From contig NC_134101.1 in assembly GCF_000715075.1 (NCBI RefSeq), positions 149,023,084 to 149,087,083 on the forward strand: 64,000 nucleotides of DNA, written 5' to 3'. Below are positions 40,676 to 53,987 of the stretch, piece after piece. Each line of letters opens with the position of its first letter. The stretch's first letter is position 1. The notes under the pieces are model-generated. The model searched no databases. It saw nothing but the letters and a program-made list of their open reading frames with translations, and was not told the DNA's origin. The translations under genes and the position numbers were made by a program. Origin of the DNA: Nicotiana tabacum. Lineage: Eukaryota > Streptophyta > Magnoliopsida > Solanales > Solanaceae.

Positions 40676-42213
40676 TTCAATCCGCTAGGCAAGCGCCTAG
40701 GGCTAGTTTTTTTTATTAAAAATAGAAAAGAAAATACAATAATTAGGAAATTGTCATTGTCTTCCTTCAATGAAAGGAAATAGACTTTGCACTCTAATGT
40801 AACGTATTATCAAAATTGAGCATAATACTCAAATTGATATCACATTATGCCTACTAAAACTTTGTAGTTGTCAAAAGAGCCCAAGTGAGTCCATGTCGAC
40901 GTTGTATCTCCAGTCCAAAGCGTCCTAGTTCTAGATTTAAATCTGATTTGCGTGAATAGCCCCTTTTCAGCAACTTCACGTCGACTCCACCAATTTGGTA
41001 GCCCGGTACTGTAGCACCTGATCATGTGATGTCCCCTTGAGATTCCCACACTATTGAGGGGGCCAAGGTCCTTGGCATTTGCACCCAAAGTAATGCACAT
41101 GCCTACAATGTGCTTGTCTGCATTATTAACTTCATTGTTTGGTATTTGAACCCATGCTTTACATGTTTTTGCTCCTTTTGATACATGAGTTTGTATTTCC
41201 AAAAAATAACCAGCAACATGCTAATGTCTTGATGTCCTTTCCATGTGCTGCAAACCTTTCCATTGCATTTCCAAAAGAATGAACTACATGCGTGCGTTAT
41301 ATCCTGGAGAAAAGTGTTGTGCATAAACATGCATACACACTGCCAGCAACTCGAATTAGGTGTGCTCGCACAACACCCAAAGTTACTAATCCATGCGTGC
41401 ATGCCTACACTTTCCAGCTTTGTTCTTGTAAATTGCAGCCACGCTTCTAAGCTTTTCGTTTGCATCGATGACTCTTTTTAAGCATGAGTCTTGTTAAGCA
41501 TTACATTGGCAAGCCTTTGTTTACCAGGCGTGGCACGATTCCTCTGTCCCCATATCTTAGTGCTTGTAGGTAGCGTGAACAATTCATTGTCCATCTTTCG
41601 TTACACTGCCAGCTACCAATTGCATGTCCTATTTTTTTTTGTCGAATTCCCATGCGCATGCCTTCTTTCCCATGTGTATGCCAGCGTGCAAATCCTTTTG
41701 GAAACAGGCGTGCATCCCTGTTGGAATTTAAACTATCCTCCCAATTGTTGTAGCTCGTCGACCGAGTAATCTCCAGGACCCAAACATCTTGAAGCATTCA
41801 TTCATATAGTAATGCTAGAAGCATGCGTGTATTCCATGTCTCTGATTACATCCAGTTTTGTTATCCCAATGTGCATGCCTTCATATTCTCTCAAGCTGCT
41901 GGACGCCTACTTACAAAAAAGCTCGAATTTTGCTTCTAACGATGACTCCTCGATCCCATGCAGTTGTTCCAGGCATGCCTGCCTTTGTCGTTCCTTTTGT
42001 CTTGATGGAAAACAAGACATTCCCAATTCATTGCCCATATATGCATTTTAATTCTTGGCTTTCTGAAAGCATAGGATAATATACTCGTAATGGCACCTGC
42101 ACGAGAGAAAAGATAGTTAGAAATACCAACCATTATATCCTCCTCCCTTAGGATTTGAATATATTGGTCGATTAATTTGACATGGCTCCTGCTTTTCCTT
42201 TTCTCTTTGCTTC
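40676..42213 (-). other. LINE 3' untranslated region with repeated CATGCGTG words
   Basis: 1.5 kb with no convincing protein. Words such as gcatgcgtg, catgcgtgcatgcc, gcgcatgcc and gtgtatgcc recur at 41280-41900. It may be a real LINE 3' UTR or contain another insertion. Confidence 0.55.
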
Positions 42214-45200
42214 TTATCTCCTGTCCACCTTCACCCCTAGACTTGGACATTGCAGCTTGTCTTCATTAACTAACCTCCTTCCATGTGCATCTAGATGCCA
42301 GAATTGTTGGCATTCTATTTCTCCATGATCTAAAGCATAATTAGCCAAGTGATCTGCCAACTTGTTGCCCTCCCTATGAATATGAGTAACTGTGTAATTG
42401 CCCCTATTCATTAGTTGCATCATTTCCTCTACCTGCTCAGATATGATCCATGGTGGTTTCCAGATCCCATCCATTATCTTTTTAATAACATTGAGTCAGT
42501 TTGAAGCCATACATGAGAGTATTGATGAAATCTGCAGAACCTTAGTGCTTCTACCATGGCCTTCGCTTCAGCTACTGTGTTTGTTGTCTCCTCAATCTCC
42601 TTCCCTACTGACTTGACTATGTCACCATTTTCATTTCTTATATAAAAACCTATTGAGCTCCTGCCTGGATTTCCCCTCGATGCACCATCCATATTAACTT
42701 TTTGCCATCCTGCACTTGGAAATTCCCACATGACTTTGGTAACCTTAAGTTTAGGAGTGAAATTTTCCATCATAGCTAATAGATCTTGCCATTTGTGAGG
42801 TACCATGTCCATCCCAGGCTTTCTCACTTTCACAAATGCCTGGAGATTTGATGAAACTTGATAAATCACCCTGCTAGTTGTCACAGCATCACCATACTTC
42901 ATAGTATTTCTTCTTTTCCAGAGTTCCCAGACTACACATGAGGGGAGTGCTTGCATTACTGGTTTGAGCCTTAAGCACACATTTGCAGTCCAACATTTTG
43001 TGATTGCTTGGTGCAATGTTAATCCCACCACAGCTATTCCTGCCCTCGATAGAAAATACTTCCAAGTTGTCCTTGCAGTTTCTGATCTAAAAAACAAGTG
43101 CTGAAGAGATTCCTCGTCAGGCTGTACACAACACCAACATTTTGATGGCATGCAGTAGCCTACCCTTTTCAAGAAATCATCTAAAGTTAGCTTTGCTTTC
43201 CACACTCTCCACATGAAAAATGCTATTTTAAAAGGCAGTCCCTTTACCCAAATCATCCTATAAGCTGTTCTTGGTTCGTCTCTTCTTCTCGTATAATCCC
43301 ATGTTGACTTAACACTGAAATATCCTCTTGTTTCCAGCATCCAACAAGGCATGTCAAGAACCTGCTGAGGTGAAGGTAGTTTGATTTTCTCCAGAATGTG
43401 TACTGCTAAGTCTTCAGGAAGCATTTCAAATAGCCTGTCCACATCCCACTCACCATCTAAGGTAATATCATGTACATTATGTACAGTTTCATCAATGCCA
43501 AAGTCCTGAGGAACTAAAAAATATAGTGCCCCAAGACTTGTCCAGTTTTCAAACCAAAATAGTGAGGATCCCCTTTTTGTTTGCCAAAAATTTTGATGTT
43601 CAATCAGATCTCTGCATTCCAACATTTTTCTCCAAATGTAAGACCCCCTTTTCCATGGAACAATTACAGAATTCAATTTTTTACATTATTTCTGACATAC
43701 GAAAGAGCTCCATAGGCTTGGTTTTGTTCTGAAATTCCACTACAACTTGCTGAATAATGCCTTTGCTACATCATGCAGTGACCTGAAACCTATTCCTCCT
43801 TCCTCAACTGGCATGCATAAGGTATTCCATGAAGCCCAATGCCTACTAGTTCCTCCTACAGAGCTGCTCCAGAAAAACTGAGCAAACAATTTGTGCAACC
43901 TATTTATCACATAATTTGGAGGGTTTACAGCTGATAATAGATGCATAGGCATGCTTTGCAGTACATGGGATATGAGAACTGCCCTGCCCCTACTGATAAT
44001 AACTTACCCTGCCATGATTGCAGTTTGTCCATTACCTTAGTAATTAGGGGCTGATAGTATTCCAGCTTTCTCCTTGCATAAAATATAGGACAACCTAAAT
44101 ATATGATAGGAAAATCATTCCTATGAATGCCTGTGATCCTTTCCACCTTACTGACCACTTCCATGTCTGTTAAATGATGCAGGTACACAGCTGATTTGGT
44201 CTTGTTAACAAGTTGCCCAGATGCAGCTTTATATGCATTCAACACTTGCATAATCAGCATCAGAGATGTTTCATCTAAGAATGAGAAAATAATCATGTCA
44301 TCTGCATACGCCAAATGATTGATCTTTGGACTCCACTTTGGCATCCCAAATCCACAAAAATATATGTGAGTATGTAGTGCATTGATACCCCTAGATAATG
44401 CTTCTGCTGCCAAGATAAACAAAGTTGGAGATACAGGATCACCTTGTTTTACTCCCTTTGAGGACTTAAAGAACCCATGAGCTTGATCATTGATAAGAAT
44501 AGAATACCAATTGTTTGAAACTAATCCAAAGACAATCCCTATCAACCTTTCTGTGAATCCCATCTTTCTCAGTACCTTGGTTAGGAATAGCCAAGATAAT
44601 CTATCATAAGCTTTGGTCATATATAGCTTCAGGATGACATTAGGTCCAGCCTTAGTTCTAAGCCTAATATCAGTCACTATCTCCTGAGTTAGAAGGATGT
44701 TTTCTACAATATTCCTGCCCTTAACAAAACCTGATTGTTCCTCCGATATCAGACTTAGGAGAAATTTCACTAGCCTTTCATGTACCACCCTCGATATAAA
44801 CTTATTTGAAAAGTTACTGAGACTTATTGGTCTTAAATCAGAAAAAGTGGTAACTTCTTTTTTCTTTGGTAGCAGAACTAGGTTGGTGTGTGTTACACAC
44901 TTGGGTAGCTCATGACCATTGAAAAAAGCCCTCACCATGTCGTACAGGTCATCCCCTATTATGTCCCAACAAGAATGATAGAATTTGCCTGTCATACCAT
45001 CTGCCCCCCCCAGCACTACCACCATTAAGTCCGAGTACTGCCACTTTAACCTCCTCTTTTGTTGGCTGCATAATCAATTCTTCATTCTGCTCAGTGTTAA
45101 TCAGATTAGGAAAATGCTCTACTATATCAAATGATGAAGGAGTAGCTGCTTCTATGAACTGTTCCTCGTAGAATTTGATAGCCTCTTCTGCAATTTCTTG

Positions 45201-46354
45201 TTCTTCTTCAATCCAGGTTCCTCCACTATTTTGTATTCTGTTAAGCTGAAGTCTTTTCCTCCTACCTCCCACTTGTGCGTGGAAGAACTTAGTGTTCCTA
45301 TCCCCTTCCTTGAACCAAGTGATGCCTGCCTTTTGTTGCCAATATTTCTCCTCTAGTGCAAGACATTTGATCAATTCTGCCTGAACCTTTTGTAGCCTTT
45401 CCCTGTTCATCCCTGTAGGATTTGCTTCAAATTCTGCTTCATGAACCATCACTACCTCCTCCATGCTTGCTATCTTTTGGAAAATATCTCCAAATGTAGC
45501 CTTACTCCACAATGAAAGGGCCTTCTTTAATTTTTTTAACTTGTGATTAAAAAGAATATAAGGATTTGCACTAAAATCAGCTGTCCAATTCTCTTTCACC
45601 ACATCTTTAAAAGTTGCATGTTCCACCCAAAAATTCAAGAACTTAAAAGGCTTTTTTATTGGTTGAGTCTCAATATCACACTTCAGATACATTGGACTAT
45701 GATCGGAACCAGTCTTTGACAAATGTTGCACCTCTATTCCTGGAAATGTTTGTTAGAACTGAAGATTGGCCAAGCATCTGTCTAGCCTTTTGAATATACA
45801 GTCTTCCTCTTCTCTCCCATTCCACCATGTAAATATGCTACCTTTAAATCCAAGGTCGAAGAGATTACAAGTGTTGACGCAGTGTCGAAAATCATCAATT
45901 TCATTCAATGACACAGGTAACCCACCAAACCTTTCTTCTTCGTCCCATATTACATTGAAATCTCCTTCTACAAGCCATGGTGCATCCATATCCCTTGACA
46001 TTGCATATAGTGAATCCCATAATTCTATCCTCTCAATTACATCACATTTAGCATATATCAATGTTAGGACAAACTCCACATGCGATTCAGTATGAAACAA
46101 TCGTAGTGTTAATTGTTGCACCATATTGTACATAATAGTTACCTCAAATACCTCATCTATGAAAGCCCAGATCTTGTTGGAAACATTTGAAATTGCTTGT
46201 GCAAGTCCTATCTTGTTTCTATACCTTTCCAGTTTTTTTGCTTTGGCTCCATTAATCCTACAAATTCATAGTGATTTTGCCTGTGCACTTTTGTCAACCT
46301 TTCAAAGTCCTGCTGTGTGTTGACTGACCTTATATTCCAAATGAGAGCATTCAT
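42214..46354 (-). pseudogene. LINE ORF2 (endonuclease-RT-RNase H)
   Basis: Begins MNALIWNIRSVNTQ at 46354, typical of plant LINE endonucleases. Endonuclease motifs are LVEGDFNVIWDEEERFGG (near 45970) and KTGSDHSPMYLKC (near 45710). RT includes ADGMTG-like text near 45010, RPISLSNFSNKFISRVV, QSGFVKGRNI (near 44740), KQGDPVSPTLFIL (near 44440) and YADDMIIFS (near 44295). Then come the zinc-binding RVT region (PFKIAFFMWRVWKAKLTLDD near 43220) and RNase H (VNMDGASRGNPGRSSIGF near 42690, ending near 42214). Stops near 46210-46150, 45750 and 43920 and a shift near 43700 make it defective. It would nick target DNA and copy the LINE RNA. Confidence 0.9.
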
Positions 46355-48736
46355 CACTGATTGTTTGATTTAGTTAGCGTTCTCCTTGTGTGCACCCCAG
46401 GTTTTTGGGCTGCAAAATTATCTTTTTGTTGCTTCTTCTTACCTTTTGCTGTTGATTTTGCCTTTTCCACTTGTGTAGGTGATAAGTCACATTGCCTTGC
46501 AGCATTCATAAGGTGTTGGGTAGTTGATTCGTGATCCATGTCGTATCCTGATCTACCAGGTTTTTCTCCTTCTTCATTGTCTTCCTTCCCTCCTGATGTA
46601 GCTCCAAATGCATTCTTTTTAGGGACCAACGCCTTCTCTTCTCCTCGTTTTTAACAGCTGCAACAGCTTTTTCTCCAATGTAACAATAACCTTTACTATT
46701 TCTGTTTTTTGTTTTGGCTGTTTCTCCTTCTCTGTTGTGTTGTGTCCTTGTGGGTCTTCTTGTGATTTCTGAAGTTTATCATCTTCTGTTCCTCCAGGAT
46801 CACTTACCTCTAGGCCTCTTCCTTCATAGTTTCTAATTTCTGTGACTTCTGCTATCTGATAATTATTGTTGTGCTCAACAATTTCTGATCCTCCCATTAT
46901 TAAAAAATTACCAGTTTTATTGTTGTCATTGGCATGGAGCTCTCCATTTACACTTTGCTCGTTTACACTTTGCTCATCTTCTTCTTTGTCCTTCTCATTT
47001 GGTTCCTCATCAGCTTGTGCTCCTAGTGGTACTTCGTTCTCCTCTAAATCGTATTCCCTTTGTGCATCCCATAGCCTGCCTCCACAACCTTTCACTCTTT
47101 CTTTAAATGTAGACGATTTTGACCCTTCAGCTTGAGAATTTGGAGTTTTATTAATTTCCTTGTTCATTAATGTATCTTGTGATGGGATTTCCTGGCATGA
47201 TGTATTGATCTTCACTATTCCATCTCTTGTTTTATCCTTGAAACTTCTTTCTACCCATTGTGCAATATCGTTTTTTGCTTTTGATTCCTCCTTTCCATTG
47301 ACTAGACCATTAGTCGAACCATTCCCCGATGAGTTAAGATGAAAAACTTGTGCTGCTGGATTTAGCTTTCCCTCATTATTGACCATATGTTTTGGTTTTT
47401 GCTTTCTAGATGTTTGGTTATGAACTGCTGGACTATTTGTTGTTGCATTAGCTGCCACCATTGCCAATTGATTAACAGGTTCTTCCTCTTTATCCATCCT
47501 TTGTAATATTGCAAACTTGTTAGCTACTTGAACATGAGCATTATCTTCATTGTCTACTGCCACCAATTCCTTACCACTGTTGCTTTGTGCTTCTGCTTGT
47601 CTATCTACAGTGTTTGTACCCTCCTTGTTCTTATTGTTTTCAAGCTGCTTAGCTGGTGCTATCTCCATTCCATTATTATTGAGACTAGTATTTTGATTTA
47701 CTACATTTCTAACTCTGTTGTCCTTCACTTCCTTCCATTGCTCTTTTGCTGTAACATTCACATTACCCACGACCTTTCCACTAGATAAAATCATTATAGG
47801 TTGTGAGATCCCTATGTCCTGTTTCTTAGCTGTATCTTCTTGGTTATCATTCTCCTTCTCCACATATAGTTCAGGGTGTATCCTCCAGCATTCAAATTGA
47901 TCATGTCCTTGAAGTTTACAATGTCTGCAATATTTAGGCAGCATGTCATATTGAATTCTCACCCATTCAGTTCTTGTTGTTCCTTTAGCTTCATTGAATA
48001 TGTCCATCCTCACCTTTTTAGGCAAATCTGCAAGTAGATCAACTAGTACCTTCACCCTAGCACAACTAGGTCTAGTTTTATTAATTGTTGCCATGTCTAG
48101 ATGCATAGGTTTACCTACTGCTGTAGCTAGAGAAAATAGACATTCCTTCACAAAAAAGGTTGGCAATAGACCTGGGAATGAAATCCAAGCCATTGCCTTG
48201 GGTGTTTCTTCATCTGCTCTAAACTTTGAGTCGTAAATCAATGGCCTAAGCTGATATTAATAGCCATCCCTGTCCTTTATGTAATGAGTTTTTGATGAGA
48301 AATGAAGATAGTCCTGCCTTAATGTCATTCTAATCAAAATGTGCCTATCCCTTAGAAATCCAATGTTACACTCACCTTTAATTTCGCATTGAATTGGTAT
48401 TAACTTACGCAGTTGTTGAATTTCTAGGCTGCCATAAGAACATTTACCAACTATTGCATATTGTAATCCTTCAATAATATCCATCCTTTCTACTTCTGCT
48501 TTTATGAACTGAATAACATGCTCTTCATTCAATATTGTAGGTAGACGAATGGGAATTGGCTCAATTTCCTGTGGCTCATGCATTGCAGCATTTAAAGTGC
48601 AAGGTTTCAGAATTTTGGAGTAATCCATCGGTTGTTTGTTGTTATTTGTGTTCCCTGTTATTTGTGCAATGTTTGGAGGAGGTTGGGTAGGAAGCGCAGC
48701 CACAAAAGGTGGCCGGCCACCTACCCGTGTGTTCAT
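46354..48736 (-). pseudogene. LINE ORF1 (nucleic-acid-binding protein)
   Basis: Starts MNTRVGGRPPFVAALPTQPP at 48736. The N-terminal part (IEGLQYAIVGKCSYGSLEIQ, DRHILIRMTL) resembles the DUF4283 RRM-like domain, and a CCHC knuckle ([16 protein letters not shown]) lies near 47900. The C-terminal ~400 residues are Asn/Lys/Glu-rich and low complexity. One in-frame TAA (about 48254) and a frameshift near 46625 are the only breaks seen, so it is well preserved. It ends TGATGAATG, so ORF1 stop and ORF2 start nearly overlap. Confidence 0.85.
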
Positions 48737-49190
48737 TACAATTGTAATTCTTTAGCACTTTAATTATATGACAAAGGTGCAGCAGCTTTGCAAGAAAATG
48801 ATACTACTGTAATTCGAATTAGCTTCACGTTACTTACTTCTTATGGCTGTGAATCCAATTTCACAGTCCAAATTGTAAAAAACAGTAATTTCGATTTAAA
48901 ATGAAGCTTAGAATTCAAACCAATCTTACAAGAGAAGAGAACACTTTCACGTTATCAAAACAAGCTGTTGTGCTGAAAAGTAGCACTGGAATTAGCTGAA
49001 TCGCTGAAATTGAATGAAGAACACTGTCTTCTACAGTAACTCGTGAAAATGAAATTAAGATCTACAAAAATTGACTATAGATCTGAAGTTGAAACCAATT
49101 GGGTATTATTCGTAAGGAAATTATGTATCTTTTGACACCAAGTTTGGTTAGTTCCACCACCGGATGTCGGAGTTATGACCGGAAAATGAT
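48737..49190 (-). other. LINE 5' untranslated region (approximate)
   Basis: Non-coding stretch between ORF1 and the point where SIRE RNase H coding resumes. The element end is inferred only from that point. Confidence 0.5.
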
Positions 49191-51760
49191 GACGAATTAT
49201 ACGGTTCCGCTGGTGCTTTTTCTGTCTTCCTTATCACCTGCAAGATCATCATCTGAAAAGCCTTCTAATTTAAAATTGTTAGAGCATGGATACCATAATC
49301 TGTAGGAAACCGTTCCAATGAGATAACAAATTATTCTCTTTACGATAGTTAGATGTGATTCTTTAGCAGCTGACTGGAACTTGGTACATTTACAAACACT
49401 AAACATAATATCTGGTCAACTAGCAGTTAAGTAAAGAAGAGAGCCAATCATTCTACTATATTTAGTTTCATCGACAGGATTTCCCTTTTCATCTTTGTCA
49501 AAATTTATTGACGAGCTCATTGGTGTGTCAATAGCTTTAGCACTGCTCATACCAAACTTTTGTATTAGCTCATTTGTGTATTTTGTCTGACATTTAAACA
49601 TTCCTTCTTCATATTGTTGGATTTTAAGTTCAAGAAAGAATGTTAGCTCTCCCATCATACTCATTTCACACTCACTTTGCATAAGATTTGCAAATTCCTT
49701 GCACAGAAGAGGGTTAGCACTACCAAAAATAATATCATCAATGTAAACTTGAATAATAAGATTACCTTTAGATGATCTTTTAATGAAAAGTGTAGTGTCT
49801 ACTTTACCTCTTGTGAACCCATGATCAAGTAGAAATGAACTGTGTCTTTTGTATCATGCTCGTGGAGCTTGTTTAAGTCCATATAGTGTTTTAGTCAATT
49901 TGTACATGTGGTAGGAGAAATTTGAATCTTCGAATCTAGGAGGTTGTTTTACATATACTTCCTCCTCAATGAAATCATTCAAGAAAGCACTTTTGAAATC
50001 TATCTGAAAAAGCCTAAATCTCTTAAAAGATGCGTATGCAAGAAGAATTCGTACTGACTCTAGTCGAGCTACTAGGGCAAATATTTCAACGTAGTCGACT
50101 CCTTCCTGCTATGAGTAACCTTGAGCTACTAATCTGGCTTTGTTTCTCACCACCTTTCCATCCTCATTCAGCTTATTTCTAAAAATCCATTTTGTTCCAA
50201 TTATAGTAGTGTCTGCAGGTTTAGGCAGAAGTTTCCACACTTGATTTTTGTCAAATTGGTCCAATTCTTCCTGCATTGCTTGTAACCAGCTTGAGTCTCT
50301 TAGAGCTTCCTCTATTTTCTTTGGTTCAATCTGAGAAATGAGTGCTATATTTGCCTTCTTCTTGAGAGTTTCCCTGGTTTTCATTCCTTCGCTTGGATCT
50401 CGTATGATAAACTTTTGAGGATATTCTGGTTCACTTTTCCATTAATTTGGACGAGTTGCACTCGTGTGAGTAGTTGACTCCTTCTGTGATTCTGATTGAC
50501 TGTCGCTAATCTCATTAGTTGACTCCATGACACTGTCAGGTTCGTCGACTCTTGAGACTTGCTTGACTTAGAAGTTTCTTGAATATGATCTTCATCACCT
50601 GCAATAATTCCTTTCTCGGTTGTAGTTTTTTTTTCATCAAATATAACATGTACTGATTCTTCTACACATAGTGTGTGTTTATTATAAACTCTAAAAGATC
50701 TACTGTTTGTGGAATAGCCTAGAAAAATACCTTCATCACTTCTTGGATAAAATTTTCCAAGATTATACTTACCATTGTTGTGGATGAAACATTTACTTCC
50801 AAACGAGTGGAAATAGCTTATATTGGGTCGGTTACCTTTTCATAGTTCATATGGAGCCTTCTTCAAGATATGTCTTATGAGATATCTGTTGAGAATGTGG
50901 CAGGCTGTACTTACTCCTTCTGCCTAGAGGTGATTTGGCAAGGAGTTCTCCAATATCATAGTTCTCGCCATACCCTGCAAAGTTCTATTTTTCCGCTCAA
51001 CTACTCCATTTTGTTGAGGTAATTTTGGAGCTGAGAAATTATGGGTGTATCCTTGATCGTTGCAGAAATCTTCGAATGCTCTGCTTTCAAATTCTTCTCA
51101 TGATCACTTTGAATGGTTGTAATAAGATACCCTTTTTCCCTTTCGACTCTTTTACAGAAGATCTCAAAAAAAAAATTCAAAGTTTCATCTTTGTGAGATA
51201 GAAAAATCACCCATGTAAAATGTGAGTAATCATCAACAATAACAAAAACATATCGTTTTCCTCCAATGCTAGTAGTTCTGGTAGGTCCAAACAAGTCCAT
51301 ATGAAGCAATTGCAAAGGCTTTGATGTAGATACAATGTCTTTGTTTTTAAAGAGTTTCTGGTTTGTTTACCAATCTGTCATGCATCACATATATGATTTC
51401 TAGAAAAATTGAGTTTAGGTAACACGATAATTAAGTTATGCTTGGAGAGTTTTCCTATAAGATGCATGCTTGCATGACCAAGTTTCTTATGTCATAACCA
51501 TGGATCATCAGATATGGATGTTAAGCAAATATGACCATCTAGAGTTTCAAAACCATCAAGAATATAAGCATTTCCATACCTTTTTCTTGGGAGGATTATT
51601 TTACCTATTTCATCTTCAATAGCACAACCTGTTTTCTTGAACTTTACTTTATACCCTGAGTCGCATAGCTGACTTATACTCAAAATATTGTACTTAAGTC
51701 CATCTACAAGATAAACCTTAATAATATCACAATTGTTAGTGAATGGAATTGTGCCAGTGC
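49191..51760 (-). pseudogene. SIRE pol (protease tail, integrase, RT, RNase H start)
   Basis: Minus-strand text shows integrase (MQLLHMDLFGPTRTTSIGGK near 51310, VIVDDYSHFTWV, then IQSDHEKN), RT (WLQAMQEELDQFDKNQVW near 50300, WIFRNKLNEDGKVVRNKARL, VYIDDIIFGS near 49740), then MSMMGELTFFLELKIQQYEE and PMSSSINFDKDEKGNPVDE (near 49530). RNase H begins FSDDDLAGDKEDRKSTSGT at about 49240-49196 and is cut there by the LINE. Many stops (for example near 50990, 50100 and 49860) make it non-functional. YIDDIIFG and MSMMGEL are typical of the SIRE lineage. Confidence 0.88.
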
Positions 51761-51763
51761 CTA

Positions 51764-53251
51764 CTATTTTTCCTTTTGAATCATCACCAAATTTAACGCT
51801 TCCTCCATATATCTTTGTAACTTCTTTAAACAGGTTTTGTCACCTGTCATGTGATTGGAACACACACTATCTAAGTACCATTTTCCTTTGCGGCTCTTCC
51901 CATGGTGTTCTTGCAAAAAACAATTATCACTTCTTTTTAGGTACCCAAGCTTGCTTGGGTCCTTGTTGGTTAGTATTACTAGATTCAAGATTGTTTTTGG
52001 GTTTCCAAATCCATCCCGAAATGTTGGATTTACGAAATCGACAAAAGGAATATTTGTGTCCACTTTTATTACAGTAGTGACACATAGGTCCTGATCCACT
52101 TTTGGATCTTTCAGTTGTGTTAGTACTAGTGGACTCTGTTCTGACTGATGTTTTTTAGTTGACTTGTAAGTCGCCTGGTTCGACTTGAAAGAACTATGAC
52201 TGGTGGTTTTGCGCATGCCATTGAGTTGCATTTGCAATTCCTGAAACTCATCTTGAAGTACTTCCTTTTCAGTTTAGCATACTTCAAACTTAAGTTCCCA
52301 GTATTTCTTTTCTCTGTTGAGTCTCTTTAGTTCATTCATCTTTTTTGGAGACTCTTTTAGAGTAAGGTCAAGAATGTCCTGCAATTCATTACATCTTTCA
52401 CAATTATAAAATCTTACCTCGCTTGTCTCACCTCTAGCCATAAAATAGTTCTCATTATTGTCTTTGCATTCATTGTTTGATGTATCCTCATCTGTCCGGC
52501 ACTCCGAGAGTTTATTCATGTCATTTTCCAGGATTGTCATGAAGCATAGATTAGCTACCTCTTCGTGTTCTGAACTGTCTTCATCACTCCAACTTCCAAA
52601 TGATTCATTTTGGTTAAAGCCTCTGGAAACTTTTCTCTTAAGATCTGGGCATTTAGCTAGAACATGCCCATATCTTCCACACTTATAACATTTACCATCA
52701 TTTTTGTCTTGTTCATTATATTGCCTGATTCGCCTGGGTGGTATCCTGTCTCTTCTTGTGTTTCTGTATCTTCTTATTAGACCATCCATGTTCCATGATA
52801 CCATGGCGATTTCTTCTTCAAGATCTTCAGGGTCGTCATCAATATCATTGTATGCTCTTTCAGTTGTGGCTTTGAAAGCAACTATTTTCTTCTTTTATTC
52901 CTGGCTTGTTTTCTTGAGATGAGTTTTATCGAATACTATAAGTTGTCCTCGAAGTTCATCATAACATAATTTGTTCAGATCTTGTGATTCAAGTATAACC
53001 ACTTTTGTCTGCCAAGTAATAGGTAGACTTCTCAGAAATTACCTAACTTGATCACCACTTGAATATGGTTTCCCAAAAGCTTTTAGATCGCTAATGATTT
53101 TGCTAAACCTGGCAAATATTTCTTCAATGGATTCTCCTTCTTTCATCTGAAAGAGTTTGTAGTCATTGATCAACATGTTGATATAGGCCTCTTTTACTTT
53201 ACTGTTTCCTTCATAAGTAACTTTGAGTTTATCCCACATTTCCTTGGTTGT
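51764..53251 (-). pseudogene. SIRE gag, C-terminal portion
   Basis: From right to left it reads MWDKLKVTYEGNSKVKEAYI and EGESIEEIFARFSKIISDLK (near 53100), a coiled-coil-prone and acidic middle, and the knuckle CYKCGRYGHVLAKC (near 52680). Frameshifts occur near 53040, 52920 and 52270. The right end (TTKEMWDK) is cut at 53251 by the Athila element and the N-terminal part resumes at 63319. Confidence 0.88.
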
Positions 53252-53987
53252 TGATAAGTAGGGATTTTGACCACTTATTTGCTCTCTTTTACTTGCGTTT
53301 TAGCTCAAAAATGCTTAAAGGTATTCCCGAAAACTAACGAAATGTGATTACTTGCAGGAACATTGAAAAATGAGCCAAATAAGTCAAAATCAACTCGTAA
53401 AGGAGTAAAAAATGAACAAGAGCCAAAACTGGGCAAAGAGGCCAGCCGTACTGACCACACAATTCTAGTGCGGCCGTAGAATAAGGTTCATAGAGGATGC
53501 TTTTAGACAACTTAGACAATGCAAACCGCACCAAAAATATGCGGCCGCAGAAGGACAAATGCGACCGCAATCATTATTATGCGGTCCGCAAGATTGAAGA
53601 ATCAGAGAGTTGATCAAAGTCCAAATACTAAAGAGTGCGGACCGCGACACTTTTGTGCGGCCGCAACCAGTTTTATGCAGATCGCAAAAGACTTCAAGTT
53701 CCAGCCCCAAGTTCCCAAGTGTGAGGACCGCACTAGAATTGTGTGGCTGCAGAAGGCCCTTTTGCGGTCCAACTCAGAATTATATGGTCGCATAACCTCC
53801 ATCGGGGCATTTTTGTCAGATATTTTCAGCTTAGTATAAATACATCTTTTTGTTATTTTTAGGTTAAGTTTAGTTTGTAGAGGTGCACCTAACGTTTTCC
53901 TTTGCTTCTTTAAGTAATTTTGTAATAGATTGGCTTCTTAACACTAGATTTTTCTTGTTTCATCTATGATTATGCATTTTACCTTAA
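53252..53987 (+). repeat. Truncated 5' LTR of Athila-type element
   Basis: Matches the first ~740 bp of 61790-63313, with the GC-rich palindromic motif cluster inside (53455-53775). Confidence 0.9.
53455..53775. repeat. Palindromic GCGG/CCGCA motif cluster (5' LTR)
   Basis: Words like tgcggccgcag, tgcggtccgca, gcgaccgca and gcggaccgc recur every ~25-40 bp. The same cluster lies in the 3' LTR at 61990-62345. Confidence 0.85.

Larger units (their letters stand above)
40668..49190 (-). mobile_element. LINE (L1-type) with ORF1, ORF2 and C-terminal RNase H
   Basis: Minus-strand non-LTR element inserted in the SIRE RNase H. The poly(A) end appears as tttttttt at 40668-40675. ORF1 (46354-48736) and ORF2 (about 42214-46354) carry endonuclease, RT, a zinc-binding RVT region and RNase H. 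A 5' untranslated part (48737-49190) and an unusually long 3' untranslated part (40676-42213) flank them. No clear target duplication was found, so the 5' boundary is approximate, set by where SIRE coding ends. Confidence 0.88.

Noticed and set aside
41245..42079. Several 70-120-residue frames on both strands in the LINE 3' UTR
   Set aside because: They have no recognisable domain, overlap each other, and their Met/Cys/His-rich wording follows from the repeated catgc words.
46866..48236. Plus-strand frames opposite LINE ORF1
   Set aside because: They are shadows of the long minus-strand ORF1, with hydrophobic low-complexity text and no domain.
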